A stretch of 64,000 nucleotides of DNA from Herbinix sp. (GTDB lineage: Bacteria; Bacillota; Clostridia; Lachnospirales; Lachnospiraceae): positions 1 through 64,000 of the forward strand of contig JAQSYO010000011.1 in the NCBI GenBank assembly GCA_029256105.1. The letters are read 5' to 3'. Of this stretch, positions 8,144 to 18,102 are shown one piece after another (the first letter of the stretch is position 1; each line of letters begins with the position of its first letter). The notes under the pieces are model-generated. The model was not told the origin of the DNA and made no database searches. It saw only the letters and a program-made list of their open reading frames with translations. The position numbers were made by a program, and so were the translations under genes.

Positions 8144-9223
8144 ATGGAAATAGAAGAAAAAATGAAAGAGACAATTAATGATCTTTTAGCTCTAGCAACT
8201 CGTATGAATGCATCCGATTTGCATCTTACGGTTGGAGTTCCTCCGAAAGTAAGGGTCTTCGGCGACCTGAAAAGCCTTGATTTACCTGTGCTTTTACCCG
8301 CGGATGTAAAAGAACTGGCATATTCCCTTATACCACCGGCACTGGTTGCTAAATTTGAGGAAGAGGGTGAACTGGACTTCTCATATTCTATTCCAAGAGT
8401 TGGAAGGTACCGTGTCAATACATATCATCAGAGAGGTTCTGTGGCGGTTACCATACGTTTGATCGGAGAGTCAATACCGGAGCCGGAGGAATTAGGCATA
8501 CCGGAAGTAGTAATAGAGCTAATACATAAAAAGCGTGGACTTGTACTGGTAACCGGACCAACTGGAAGTGGAAAATCCACTACCCTAGCGGCTCTGATAA
8601 ACCGGATCAATATGCTGTACGAGTATCACATCATTACCTTGGAGGATCCTTGTGAATATCTTCATAGCCATAAAAAGTCCATAGTCAACCAGAGAGAAAT
8701 AGGAACAGACACGTTAAGCTATGGAAAGGCACTGAGGGCTGCACTTCGGGAGGACCCAGATGTTATTCTTGTCGGTGAGATGAGAGATTTGGATACGATA
8801 TCGACTGCAATAACAGCGGCTGAGACGGGACACCTGGTATTTTCCACCTTACATACCATTGGAGCTGCCAGTACCATCGACCGCATCATTGATGTCTTTC
8901 CACCCTACCAACAGACACAAATTAGAAGTCAGCTTGCATTGGTGCTGGAGGGGGTTATTTCTCAGCAGTTGATTCCTACCATAGGGGAAAAAGGAAGAAA
9001 AGCTGCTTTTGAGGTGATGCTTGCAACACCTGCAATCCGTAATATGATCCGAGAATCAAAGACACATCAGATCGCATCGGCGTTACAGACCAATCGGAAA
9101 GTTGGAATGCAGACCATGGATGATGCTATTTATGAATTGTATGCGAACCGCTATATTGACCGTGAGCAAGCTCTGGGCTATGCCCAAGATACGAATTCAC
9201 TTTCTACAAGAATATATAGATAA
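8144..9223 (+). CDS. pilT: PilT, pilus retraction ATPase
   Basis: This 359-aa ATPase is of the PilT type, which depolymerises pili and gives twitching motility. Walker A GPTGSGKST lies at 138-146, the Walker B region is DPDVILVGEMRDLDT, and the diagnostic AIRN-IRE motif near the C-terminus is present (AIRNMIRESKT, about residue 293). It lacks the zinc site of PilB, as expected. The GGGAAGG ribosome binding site is rather far from the ATG (about 13 nt). Together with PilB and PilC it indicates dynamic, retractable pili. Confidence 0.95.
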   Translation: MEIEEKMKETINDLLALATRMNASDLHLTVGVPPKVRVFGDLKSLDLPVLLPADVKELAYSLIPPALVAKFEEEGELDFSYSIPRVGRYRVNTYHQRGSVAVTIRLIGESIPEPEELGIPEVVIELIHKKRGLVLVTGPTGSGKSTTLAALINRINMLYEYHIITLEDPCEYLHSHKKSIVNQREIGTDTLSYGKALRAALREDPDVILVGEMRDLDTISTAITAAETGHLVFSTLHTIGAASTIDRIIDVFPPYQQTQIRSQLALVLEGVISQQLIPTIGEKGRKAAFEVMLATPAIRNMIRESKTHQIASALQTNRKVGMQTMDDAIYELYANRYIDREQALGYAQDTNSLSTRIYR

Positions 9224-9240
9224 CAAAGCAGGAGGCTTGT

Positions 9241-10455
9241 GTGGGAGATTTTTCTTATATTGCAATTAATAAAGATGGTAAGGAAATTAAGGGAAGTATC
9301 CAGGCAGAAAACATAAATACTGCAAGATTCAGACTTAAGACGGATGGACTAGTACCAATAAGGCTCAAAGAACAGAGTCTACTGGACAAGGATATCAGCT
9401 TTGGCTTTAGCAAAAAGGTGAAGTCTAGGGATCTTAGCATCTTCTGTCGACAGTTTACAAGTATCCTTAATGCCGGTGTTACAGTGGTGGATGCGCTCCG
9501 TATGATGGGAGACCAGACCCCGAATAAGCCGCTCAAGAAAGCCATCATTGATACCAGGGAGCGGGTTCAGCAGGGACAGACCCTGACGGAAGCTATGATG
9601 AAAAGCCCTAAGGTGTTCCCCACCATCTTCGTGAATATGGTAGAAGCGGGAGAGGCCTCCGGTAACCTGGATATGGCGGTTAACCGAATGGGCATCCAGT
9701 TTGAGAAGTCAGCCAAATTGTCAGGACTTGTGAAGAAGGCTATGATTTATCCTGTCGTTATGTTTGTGGTAGCTGTTTTCGTTACCATCATTATGTCCGT
9801 CGTTGTAGTTCCCAAGTTTGCTTCCATGTTCGAAGAGATGGGTTCAGAGCTACCACTAGCAACTAGGATTATCGTAGGAATTAGTGATGTCTTGATCCAT
9901 CGATGGTATGTAATACTGGCTATACTGGTAATGCTTATACTCTTGACTCAGGCAGTCGCTAGGACAGAAAAGGGAAAAGTATTCTTTGGAGCCCTTGCAC
10001 TCAAAATACCGATATTTGGTAAGCTAAATATAAAATCATATTCGGCAAAGTTCGCCAGAACCTTAAGTACCCTAGTCTCTTCCGGTATTTCAATTACAGT
10101 GGCTATTGAGATTACCGCTAAGACGATGACCAACATACTGTTTTACCGGGCCATGCTAAAGGCCAAGGAAGAAGTGGAACAAGGCGTCCCTTTATCGGTG
10201 CCAATTCGTAAAGCACAGTTATTCCCACCCTTGGTATACAATATGTTATCTATAGGGGAAGAAACCGGTAATATAGAAGGAATGTTGGATAAGGTAGCAG
10301 AATATTTCGAGGAAGAGACGGAGCTAGCCACAGCAAGTCTAGCCGAGCTCATGCAGCCGGTTATCATCGTTGTCCTAGGAGTCATAATTGGAGGTCTGGT
10401 ACTAGCAATGTATCAGCCAATGATTAGTATCTATGGAGATCTGGAGCAGATGTAG
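9241..10455 (+). CDS. pilC: PilC, inner-membrane platform protein
   Basis: The 404-aa protein has two GspF domains, each with a membrane span (FVVAVFVTIIMSVVV near 180, WYVILAILVMLILL near 225) and a final span (VIIVVLGVIIGGLVLAMY near 385). It transmits the ATPase motion to the growing pilus. The repeated FCRQF and FARTL motifs at the start of each domain fit the family. The start is GTG, 17 nt after pilT, with AGGAGG at good distance. Confidence 0.95.
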   Translation: MGDFSYIAINKDGKEIKGSIQAENINTARFRLKTDGLVPIRLKEQSLLDKDISFGFSKKVKSRDLSIFCRQFTSILNAGVTVVDALRMMGDQTPNKPLKKAIIDTRERVQQGQTLTEAMMKSPKVFPTIFVNMVEAGEASGNLDMAVNRMGIQFEKSAKLSGLVKKAMIYPVVMFVVAVFVTIIMSVVVVPKFASMFEEMGSELPLATRIIVGISDVLIHRWYVILAILVMLILLTQAVARTEKGKVFFGALALKIPIFGKLNIKSYSAKFARTLSTLVSSGISITVAIEITAKTMTNILFYRAMLKAKEEVEQGVPLSVPIRKAQLFPPLVYNMLSIGEETGNIEGMLDKVAEYFEEETELATASLAELMQPVIIVVLGVIIGGLVLAMYQPMISIYGDLEQM

Positions 10456-10570
10456 TGCTCCAGACATAATTACCAGCTGATTAAGTCTGAAGGTTCTTAC
10501 TGGAGAAATGGGAGGTTGGAGAAATCAGATTTAACATAAAAAAATACAATACATATGAAGGAGATTAATT

Positions 10571-11026
10571 ATGAAAAAATTAACAAAAAAGAACAATAAG
10601 GGTTTTACCCTGGTAGAACTTATCGTTGTAGTACTGATTATGGCTATTCTTGCTGCTGCACTTGCTCCACAGGTTATGAAATGGGTGAATAACTCCAGAA
10701 AATCTTCTGATGTTACAATGTATGAGAATATAGTTTCAGCAACTGAGTTGTCTTTATCAGATGAAGTAGTTTATAAAGCGCTGTATAATGCCAGCACAGC
10801 TGTAGTTGCAACTATAAGTATTTATGATACAGATCAAAATACCACAACTGCTGGTAACCAGTATGTGGTTGTAAGTAATACAACGCTTGAAGATAAATTA
10901 ATTAAGATTATAGGCAATGATTTCATAACAACAAAACCTAAGGTTGATATTACCGACCCCTATATTATTACAATTACCAATGGAATTCTCGATAAGACTA
11001 GAACGCCTGACTCAACAATGGACTAA
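10571..11026 (+). CDS. pilA: Major type IV pilin (PilA-like)
   Basis: The 151-aa prepilin has a basic leader ending in K-G (residues 10-11), cleavage before F12, then the hydrophobic helix TLVELIVVVLIMAILAAAL with the conserved Glu at mature position 5 (E16). The small globular part is rich in Thr, Ser and Asn and has no cysteines. Position directly after pilC, a strong AAGGAG site and short length suggest it is the main pilus subunit. It should be processed by the prepilin peptidase encoded next. Confidence 0.9.
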   Translation: MKKLTKKNNKGFTLVELIVVVLIMAILAAALAPQVMKWVNNSRKSSDVTMYENIVSATELSLSDEVVYKALYNASTAVVATISIYDTDQNTTTAGNQYVVVSNTTLEDKLIKIIGNDFITTKPKVDITDPYIITITNGILDKTRTPDSTMD

Positions 11027-11065
11027 TCCCTAAAAACATTTTGTAAAGGTACAGGTTATAAAACA

Positions 11066-11818
11066 ATGGAAATGCTTCTAATATACCTAATAATCTTCCT
11101 ATACGGAACAATCCTGGGCAGCTTTCTCAACGTCTGTATCCTGCGTATTCCCAAGGGTGAGAGCATAGTGACTGACCGGTCCCATTGCATGCAGTGTAAT
11201 TACCTGTTGCGATGGTATGACTTGGTTCCACTATTTTCCTATCTACTCCTACGCGGCAAATGCAGAAAGTGCAGGAAGCCAATCTCAGTCCAGTATCCTC
11301 TAATCGAGGCCGGGAACGGTCTCTTATGGGTACTTACTTTTTGGTTTTGTTCCTTCTCTTGGGATACGGTGCTCCTATGTCTTGCAATCTCGGTGCTACT
11401 GACCCTCAGTGTAATTGATTTCAGGACTTATGAAATACCAGTAGCGCTGAACTGGTGGCTTGGCCTGTTGGCGGCGGGGAGACTACTGATGCACTTAGAC
11501 AATTGGTTGTCATATGTTATAGGCACCTTTGTTGTGAGCGGCCCTCTGCTTTTGCTTTTTCTTCTTACCTCGGGCAGAGGGATTGGAGGAGGAGATATTA
11601 AGCTAATGGCTGCTGCAGGACTGCTGTTGGGCTGGAAGCTGGTGCTTCTGGCACTCTTCTTTGGCTGTTTCTATGGAAGCGTTCTTCATATTGCCCGAAT
11701 GAGGATTACTAGGGAAGGACACGTACTAGCCTTTGGACCGTATCTGTCCATGGGTATAGTGACAACACTCTGGTTTGGAGAAGACCTGCTTGAATGGTAC
11801 CTGACCTTGTTCCTGTGA
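11066..11818 (+). CDS. pilD: Prepilin leader peptidase / N-methyltransferase
   Basis: The 250-aa integral membrane protein is a bifunctional A24 peptidase. The cytoplasmic N-terminal domain has the zinc tetrad C41, C44, C66 and C69 typical of the methyltransferase half. The two active-site aspartates are visible at D118 (VIDFRT) and D177 (GIGGGDIK). It cleaves the G-F/G-Y/G-I/G-S junctions of the pilins encoded here and methylates the new N-terminus. The ribosome binding site is poor (AAAGGT about 14 nt away), which suggests lower translation than that of the pilin. Confidence 0.95.
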   Translation: MEMLLIYLIIFLYGTILGSFLNVCILRIPKGESIVTDRSHCMQCNYLLRWYDLVPLFSYLLLRGKCRKCRKPISVQYPLIEAGNGLLWVLTFWFCSFSWDTVLLCLAISVLLTLSVIDFRTYEIPVALNWWLGLLAAGRLLMHLDNWLSYVIGTFVVSGPLLLLFLLTSGRGIGGGDIKLMAAAGLLLGWKLVLLALFFGCFYGSVLHIARMRITREGHVLAFGPYLSMGIVTTLWFGEDLLEWYLTLFL

Positions 11819-11874
11819 AAGGATAATTTATATGATTTATACTAGCTATGCATAATGGTGCTACGGCTCCGTGG

Positions 11875-11922
11875 TGCATAGTTTCAAGGAAACATAGATA
11901 CCTGCTTCTTTGAAACTGTGCA
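11875..11922. repeat. 13-bp inverted repeat in the pilD-pilM spacer
   Basis: TGCATAGTTTCAA (11875-11887) and TTGAAACTGTGCA (11910-11922) form a stem with one G-T pair and a 22-nt loop. No T-run follows, so it is not a classical terminator. It could be an RNA processing or stability element inside the operon. Confidence 0.5.
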
Positions 11923-11989
11923 TTACATAAATAAAGAAATTACATAAATAAAGAAATTATATAAATATTGAATTTACATAAATAATGAA
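11922..11989. repeat. 17-bp tandem repeat, four units
   Basis: ATTACATAAATAAAGAA is repeated at 11922, 11939, 11956 and 11973; the first two units are identical and the last two diverge. It makes up most of the spacer before the pilM-pilN fusion. Confidence 0.85.
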
Positions 11990-12029
11990 ATTAGATAATT
12001 AGAAAATATAGTAGCGTACGGAGGATATA

Positions 12030-13688
12030 ATGACAGCCAATAGAGTTATTACAATTGAAATCAGCGATTATGGAACTAGGCTCTGCGAGCTTATATACAA
12101 GATGAAGCATCCTTACATCCATCAAAGCGTGGAATTTAAAAATCCAGTGCAGTCAGTGGAAGATGGCTTTATATTAGATCGTGTGTCATATACGGAAATG
12201 CTGAGAGAACAGCTGAGTAAGGCTAGGATCCGCAGTAAGGATGTAGTCTTCACGCTGGCAAGCAATAAAGTGCTGAACCGTGAGATCGTGATTCCAGAGA
12301 TGAAAGAGAAGCTGATTGGTGAATATATCGAGAATGAGCGAGATAATTTTTTCCCAATGGATACTACGAACCATGTATTAACCTACCATATCGTGGAAGC
12401 CAAGAAGGAGGAGAAACAGCTTCGAATTATGGTGTTTGCTGCACCTTCCGTTCTCATTAATAATTATATAAACTTAGCATCAGAGATGGATTTCAAGATT
12501 GTATCCATTGATTATAATGGCAATTCTATCTATCAGTGGCTTCGGACAAACAAAAATCAAAAAATTGATCTCTATTTGCAGATGAACGAACGTAACACGA
12601 TGTTCACGATTTTGGAAAATGGAGCGCTTGCACTTCAAAGAAATATGAACTTTGGTACCGACTCTTTAATCCAGAATCTGATTAATTCTGGTTATTATGG
12701 TAAATTGGATGAGGTTGCGGCTATGGTTGCCCTGACCCAAGAGGATAATTTCTTTTCGTCTTTTGCAGCGACGGAAGAGGTAAGTCAACAGGACGAGAAA
12801 CAGGTGCGAGAATATGAGCTGAAGCTGAGGATGACAGAATTGTTCCGTCCCCTGGTCGGTAATATTGCAAGGGTTCTCGAATATTATAACATGAAAAACA
12901 AGGAAGCGAAGCTGAGGACCATCTATGTCGGAGGTACTGGAGTTAAAATCAATGGTCTAAAGAAGTTATTGGAAAATGAATTCAATGGTATGGAATTTGA
13001 GATGCTAATTAATCTTCCAGACCTAAATGTTGCCAAAACCAACCATTTATGTAATGTGAAAAGCAGTGTATTCACTGCCTGTATCGGAGCTGCCCAACCC
13101 AGTATTAACTTTATGAAAGTAGACGAGAAAGAAGAGCTGAAAAAGTCGGTAATCTTCAGCCTCGTTTCACTTGTTGTAATTACTCTTATCTCGGTTGTGA
13201 TTGTTCTTAACGGTATCTCGGAATATCACGATGCCCTCAAAACGAGGGAGACGTTAAATACCAAGATAACGGAGATTTCCAGCATTGAAGAGCTGGAAAA
13301 GGTATATCAAGATGAAATGTTGAATCTAGAGGAAGTCACTGCGATGGATAATTCGGTGTACCGTTATAATGAAGAATGGACTCATATCATGGACTATCTG
13401 GAATCAGAGTTACCCTCCGATACCATAATCAGTTCCCTTTCTTCTTCTAACAGTGGACTAACCATGAATATTACGATGAATAGTAAAGAGGAAGCAGCTA
13501 AACTCTTGTTGCAGCTTCAGAAGATACCTTATTTTACTTCGGTATCCATCAACGGTCTGATAGAAACAACGGATCCAGAGACTGATATAAAGACGGTCTC
13601 CTTCTCTGTGGCTTGTGCTTATTATGAAGAACAGACCGATCCGGAGGAAACTCAGGAGACGATAGAAGATGAGGTGAAGCCGGAATGA
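12030..13688 (+). CDS. PilM-PilN fusion protein
   Basis: The first 365 or so residues resemble PilM, the actin-like cytoplasmic ATPase of the pilus platform (start ITIEISDYGTRLCEL; later YVGGTGVKINGLKKLLE, the phosphate-binding region). A single membrane helix follows at about 373-395 (SLVSLVVITLISVVIVL), then a coiled-coil and a C-terminal domain of about 150 residues like PilN. In most bacteria these are two proteins held together by a short PilN N-terminal peptide. Fusion would fix their ratio. The stop overlaps the next start by four bases (ATGA). The fusion call rests on layout and weak similarity. Confidence 0.8.
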   Translation: MTANRVITIEISDYGTRLCELIYKMKHPYIHQSVEFKNPVQSVEDGFILDRVSYTEMLREQLSKARIRSKDVVFTLASNKVLNREIVIPEMKEKLIGEYIENERDNFFPMDTTNHVLTYHIVEAKKEEKQLRIMVFAAPSVLINNYINLASEMDFKIVSIDYNGNSIYQWLRTNKNQKIDLYLQMNERNTMFTILENGALALQRNMNFGTDSLIQNLINSGYYGKLDEVAAMVALTQEDNFFSSFAATEEVSQQDEKQVREYELKLRMTELFRPLVGNIARVLEYYNMKNKEAKLRTIYVGGTGVKINGLKKLLENEFNGMEFEMLINLPDLNVAKTNHLCNVKSSVFTACIGAAQPSINFMKVDEKEELKKSVIFSLVSLVVITLISVVIVLNGISEYHDALKTRETLNTKITEISSIEELEKVYQDEMLNLEEVTAMDNSVYRYNEEWTHIMDYLESELPSDTIISSLSSSNSGLTMNITMNSKEEAAKLLLQLQKIPYFTSVSINGLIETTDPETDIKTVSFSVACAYYEEQTDPEETQETIEDEVKPE

Positions 13689-14353
13689 AGAAGATAACAC
13701 AGAGCCAATTAGAATTAATTATTTTACTTCTGATCATTACGATAGCCGCAGCCGCATATCGCTTTGGCTATACAGAATATCACACAAAGGCAGAAAGTAT
13801 CAAGGTGGAGAATAGACAGTTAAATCTTCGACTAGCAGAGTTGGAGCAGAAGATGGCAAAGAAAGAGTCCATGGAGAAAGGGACGGTTGATGCCAAAGAA
13901 CAGCAGGAGACTATCTATGCTAAGTATGGTACAGGTAATACTCCTCAGAAGAGCATTATGATGGTACGTGATATGGAAGAACAAACGCAGATGATTGTAA
14001 ATAATATCACCTTTGCACCTGAAACTGGAATATATTTCTCCGCAAAATTGAAGGAGGATGGAACCTCAGCAGTATCCTTATATACCACACAGCTGTCCTT
14101 GAATTTTGAAACCGGATATGAGGGCCTGAAAACAGGCATGAATTTTATTAACAGCTATCCCGAGCGGATGAATGTGGAAAGCTTTAACGTTGTTTATAAT
14201 CAGGAGACAGGATTGCTTAACGGTGCGATGGTATTGAATTTGTATAGCATTGTTAGAGAAAACAGTTTTTATAAAGAGCCTGATGTAAGCGGTATTGGGA
14301 TTGGTGCAGACAATATATTTGGAACCTATACACCAACAGTCGATAACCCATAA
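13685..14353 (+). CDS. PilO-like pilus platform protein
   Basis: The 222-aa protein has one N-terminal membrane helix (about 8-25, LELIILLLIITIAAAAY), a charged coiled-coil (about 35-65) and a small extracytoplasmic domain, the PilO arrangement. It begins inside the pilM-pilN stop codon (ATGA), so the two are probably translationally coupled and form a complex. It is assigned mainly from position and architecture. Confidence 0.75.
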   Translation: MKKITQSQLELIILLLIITIAAAAYRFGYTEYHTKAESIKVENRQLNLRLAELEQKMAKKESMEKGTVDAKEQQETIYAKYGTGNTPQKSIMMVRDMEEQTQMIVNNITFAPETGIYFSAKLKEDGTSAVSLYTTQLSLNFETGYEGLKTGMNFINSYPERMNVESFNVVYNQETGLLNGAMVLNLYSIVRENSFYKEPDVSGIGIGADNIFGTYTPTVDNP

Positions 14354-14411
14354 GAATTACAGTGATAATTGCCGATACCGTAACACTTATCTGATGAACA
14401 GGGGGTTTACA

Positions 14412-15827
14412 ATGTGTTATCTGAGAAGAATCAGAAAGGATAGCAAGCTTAAGAATCAGGGCATTACCCTAGTTGAAGTTATTATTACACTGCTGATTAT
14501 AATGATTATATTTGTTCCCCTGCTCAGTGGTTTCACGGCTTCCTCGAAAACCAATTTGGTAACGAAGGAGAAAATGTATGCGTCCAATCTTGCAGATAAT
14601 CTGATGGAGGCAGTGAAAGTCTTAGGAATTGAGGGAGTGGCTCAGCAATTTTACCAGACAGATCCCGCAGCCTTCCTACTGGGAGAGGGAACTAGTCTTA
14701 TCTATGGTGAGGACCGCAGTAGTGGAGTCAGTAGCTCAATTAAGGTTGATTCCCATGGGAATAAAATATTTGACAGCTCACGCAAGACCAGTTCTTATGT
14801 CTATCAGATAAAAGGAGTGCAAGAAGGGACTGGTACTTATGATGCAACTATAACTTTTAGTTCGGCTTCCTACACCGCACCAGCTGTAGCATCGCCTTCC
14901 GTAACACCGGCTGCTCTTCCGAATGATTATCAATACGCGGATCTTTCTGCATTTAATTCTGAATCCACGGCACTGATTAATCCTAAAATCAGTGGAACGG
15001 ATTATGATTATCTAGCAAAACAATATTTCAAACAGCTCCATGAGAGTTATTATTACGATATGTGGGTGGAAGCCTGTGAAGCGGTAAACAGAGCAAATGA
15101 GCCTATCTATCTAGCTTATGATCATGCCTGTGATGAAGCGATTGCGGCTGGAAATCCTATGCCGTCAATGCCTTCGGTGGCACCTTTGCCAACGCAGAAG
15201 GCCACCTTGAATGAGGCGTCATTAAATGCTCGGATTACAAAGACAACGACGCTTGAATTGTCAAAGGTAGTAGTTGACAACGTGAACAATATTCAAAAAT
15301 ATAATTTGAATTCCTATGTCAGCTATTCCTTTAATAATCTATTGGTTACCGATGGGATAGTGGAAGGACTATGTGCAGATCCATCCAGCTCTGTAATAAT
15401 TAGAAACTATGCAGGCTATTGCGATAATGTCCAGAGTACTTTGTTAAATTCCATATTTTTAATGTATACACCGTTTATTAGTGCCTCGTATTTAACCCAG
15501 GAAAAAGTACAAATAGAAAACCAGATTTCAGAGAACTTTGATATTTATCTCGTTATACAGGCTCCGGTGTCATCAACCTTTGCGCCTAACTTAAAAGTAG
15601 AATTATCTGGTTATGATAATAAGCTTAATTTATATAGTCAAGCCCCTCTTACGGTATCGGGCAATCCAAGAAGTACCAGTAATGCTACTACAGAGGCTGA
15701 CCGCCTGCTGAAGGAACTAAGCTCGGACAAGGCAAGGATTTACGAGGTAACGATTAATGTTTATGAAAGTGGATCCGGTTTCACTAATTTATTCCAGACA
15801 CTATCATCTACTGTAATATCAGAATAA
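14412..15827 (+). CDS. Minor pilin, PilV/GspI-like, with large C-terminal domain
   Basis: The ATG at 14412 is chosen because GGGGG lies at the right distance; a longer frame would overlap pilO. The 471-aa product has a basic leader, Q-G before I18, and the pilin helix ITLVEVIITLLIIMIIF with Glu at mature position 5 (E22). The remaining 430 residues are extracellular, Ser/Thr-rich, and include a proline-rich segment (MPSMPSVAPLPT). This is large for a minor pilin. It probably joins the tip complex with the next three gene products. Confidence 0.8.
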   Translation: MCYLRRIRKDSKLKNQGITLVEVIITLLIIMIIFVPLLSGFTASSKTNLVTKEKMYASNLADNLMEAVKVLGIEGVAQQFYQTDPAAFLLGEGTSLIYGEDRSSGVSSSIKVDSHGNKIFDSSRKTSSYVYQIKGVQEGTGTYDATITFSSASYTAPAVASPSVTPAALPNDYQYADLSAFNSESTALINPKISGTDYDYLAKQYFKQLHESYYYDMWVEACEAVNRANEPIYLAYDHACDEAIAAGNPMPSMPSVAPLPTQKATLNEASLNARITKTTTLELSKVVVDNVNNIQKYNLNSYVSYSFNNLLVTDGIVEGLCADPSSSVIIRNYAGYCDNVQSTLLNSIFLMYTPFISASYLTQEKVQIENQISENFDIYLVIQAPVSSTFAPNLKVELSGYDNKLNLYSQAPLTVSGNPRSTSNATTEADRLLKELSSDKARIYEVTINVYESGSGFTNLFQTLSSTVISE

Positions 15828-15871
15828 TCCAAATAATTTTCGCCAAAGTATTTTCTGAAGGAAGGGAAACG

Positions 15872-18061
15872 ATGAATTCGAGAACTAAGCTAAAAAACAA
15901 CCAAGGCTCCACATTGCTTCTAGTAATTGTGTGCATGTTATTTGTCGGGATTATCGCTTCCTTGATTTTGGTATATACATCCGATAACCTGGAAGCTATG
16001 AAAAATGGTGCTAAGGCATCCGATAATTTTTATACCGCAGAAAATGTAGTGGATGAGGTAAAGACACAGGTAGATGAGTTGGCGGATCAAGCAGTACGTA
16101 AGGCATATACCCAGTGGCTCCAGCTTTATACGACAACTGCCTCCGACCAACAGGAGGTACTGTTTAAGAGGCTTTTCACTTCGGAATTGAAGGCATTATT
16201 GGAAACAAAGTTCCTGCCCTATTTTGCAATAGGCTCCGATCCTTCGCAGTTGCTGTACCAGTTCGATACCTCCAGTGTCACCTGGCGAAAGACGCCTTCC
16301 ATATTGGTAAATACCGAAGGTACTCGACTGACTCTTAGGGATATATCCATTGCATACACGGATGCTCAGGACCTTACGTCTACAATAACAACTGACCTGA
16401 TCTTTGATCTGACTTATCCGGGCTTCCAGTCAAATACCGTTCAGGGCATGAATCTGGCAGCAGCGGATTATATTATTATTTCAGATGAACAGATTACAAA
16501 CGATATTTCTATAACAGGAATTATCAAAGGGAATCTTTATGGTGGAGGCTATAATCCTTCCGAGACTTTAACAAATAAATATAGTACAGAGGGAATTCTA
16601 TTTGACAGCGACAGTACACTTCAGATCTATGCAGATCAACTTTTATCACGAAGTACGATCAAGCTCAAGGATAATACGAGGGTTTCTATAAAAGGAATTA
16701 ACGGAGAATATGACTATAGCGGCACACTAAGCTATAATAACCTCTGGGCGAAGAATATTCTGTTAGAGGGTAGCTCTTCTATATCAAATCCGATACAGCT
16801 TCAGGTGCAGGGCAACTGCTATCTCTCAGATGACCTGACGCTGAATGCTTTGTACTCCAGATTTATCTTAAAGGGCACTTACTATGGATACAATACAAAT
16901 AATGCATTTCTTGGTGCAACGGACAGCAACGGAATCAGTCTGATATCTGGCACTCCGGAGGGAAGTAGCGCCATCGTCCTAAATGCCAAAAATACAATTC
17001 TTGATTTATCCGCAGCGACAAAGATTTGGATCGCCGGAAAATCCTTTGTATCGGTGCCGTATCGTTATGGGGTGGGAACAGCTTCCGGGAATCTATCCTT
17101 TAGTCAGGGGGAATCTATCTCTTATCGGGGTTTGCAAGCCTCATATCTGGTTCCGGGTGACTGTATTAAGGGAATTGCTCATAATCCCATGACACAAGAA
17201 GAATATGCTAAGCTCAGTACGGATCCTACGAACTATAAGGTGGATATTTCCATCAGCAGAAGAAACGGTGGAATACGGCTTGAAAACTATGTAAACCGTG
17301 ATAAACCCTATCGTACAGCAAAGGTTATTTATAGTGGATCTACAACCATGGTCTATCTTTATCTGAATTTTCAGAGTTCAGATAAGGCGACACAGTATTA
17401 CACGGATTATATGACGACTAACAAAGAGTTAGTGGACAGCCGTATGGAGAGTTTTGAGGACGGTGCAATTCTATTTAATCCGGCAGTATTAGATAATACA
17501 GGTAATGCGATCGGATATTTGAACGGTTCCATAGCATATACCCAAGGGGAATACTCCATGAGTGCTCCTGAGATGGAGAATAAACAAATTGAACTCTCCA
17601 CAAGGTATTCAGGACTGGTAACCAGCTTGAATGAAGACTATGCCGGAGCCAGTATGAATGGATTTCTTACTGATCATATCGTTAATATAAGTAAAATTAC
17701 GCAGAATTCACAGGCTGTAACAGATCTGAATTACAAAGTAGGTAGTACTTCTTATTCTCTGATCACTGGAGAGGATATTAATATAAATACCAATATGGCG
17801 GGTATTATTATAGCGAAGGGCGATGTATATATTAAAAACAGTGCTTCTTTTACAGGGCTGATTATAGCCAGAGGAAAAGTAATAATCCAAGGGAATGTTA
17901 ATCTTTATGCAGATCCTGCTAATATCAGTTACCTGATTCAGAATAATGAGAAAGTGTCACCGTATTTTTCTTTGGGTAATTCGAACAGTAGTGGTAATGG
18001 CAACAGTATATATGCTTCTGATTTATTTACCATTTCATATAATAACTGGCGTAAAAACTAA
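15872..18061 (+). CDS. Minor pilin, PilX/GspK-like, lacking Glu5
   Basis: The 729-aa protein starts with a PilX_N-like leader and helix (NNQGSTLLLVIVCMLFVGII). Cleavage after G12 leaves Ser1 and Leu5 instead of the usual Glu5. Among pseudopilins GspK also lacks Glu5 and sits at the very tip. The rest is a long extracellular domain whose C-terminal third (IIIAKGDVYIKNSASFTGLIIARG) has the look of a beta-helix. The ribosome binding site GAAGGAAGGG is strong. It would be the tip-most pilin in this inference. Confidence 0.8.
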   Translation: MNSRTKLKNNQGSTLLLVIVCMLFVGIIASLILVYTSDNLEAMKNGAKASDNFYTAENVVDEVKTQVDELADQAVRKAYTQWLQLYTTTASDQQEVLFKRLFTSELKALLETKFLPYFAIGSDPSQLLYQFDTSSVTWRKTPSILVNTEGTRLTLRDISIAYTDAQDLTSTITTDLIFDLTYPGFQSNTVQGMNLAAADYIIISDEQITNDISITGIIKGNLYGGGYNPSETLTNKYSTEGILFDSDSTLQIYADQLLSRSTIKLKDNTRVSIKGINGEYDYSGTLSYNNLWAKNILLEGSSSISNPIQLQVQGNCYLSDDLTLNALYSRFILKGTYYGYNTNNAFLGATDSNGISLISGTPEGSSAIVLNAKNTILDLSAATKIWIAGKSFVSVPYRYGVGTASGNLSFSQGESISYRGLQASYLVPGDCIKGIAHNPMTQEEYAKLSTDPTNYKVDISISRRNGGIRLENYVNRDKPYRTAKVIYSGSTTMVYLYLNFQSSDKATQYYTDYMTTNKELVDSRMESFEDGAILFNPAVLDNTGNAIGYLNGSIAYTQGEYSMSAPEMENKQIELSTRYSGLVTSLNEDYAGASMNGFLTDHIVNISKITQNSQAVTDLNYKVGSTSYSLITGEDININTNMAGIIIAKGDVYIKNSASFTGLIIARGKVIIQGNVNLYADPANISYLIQNNEKVSPYFSLGNSNSSGNGNSIYASDLFTISYNNWRKN

Positions 18062-18102
18062 GGTGGGCAAGGATACAGACACTATAGTAGAAGAGGATAG
18101 GT

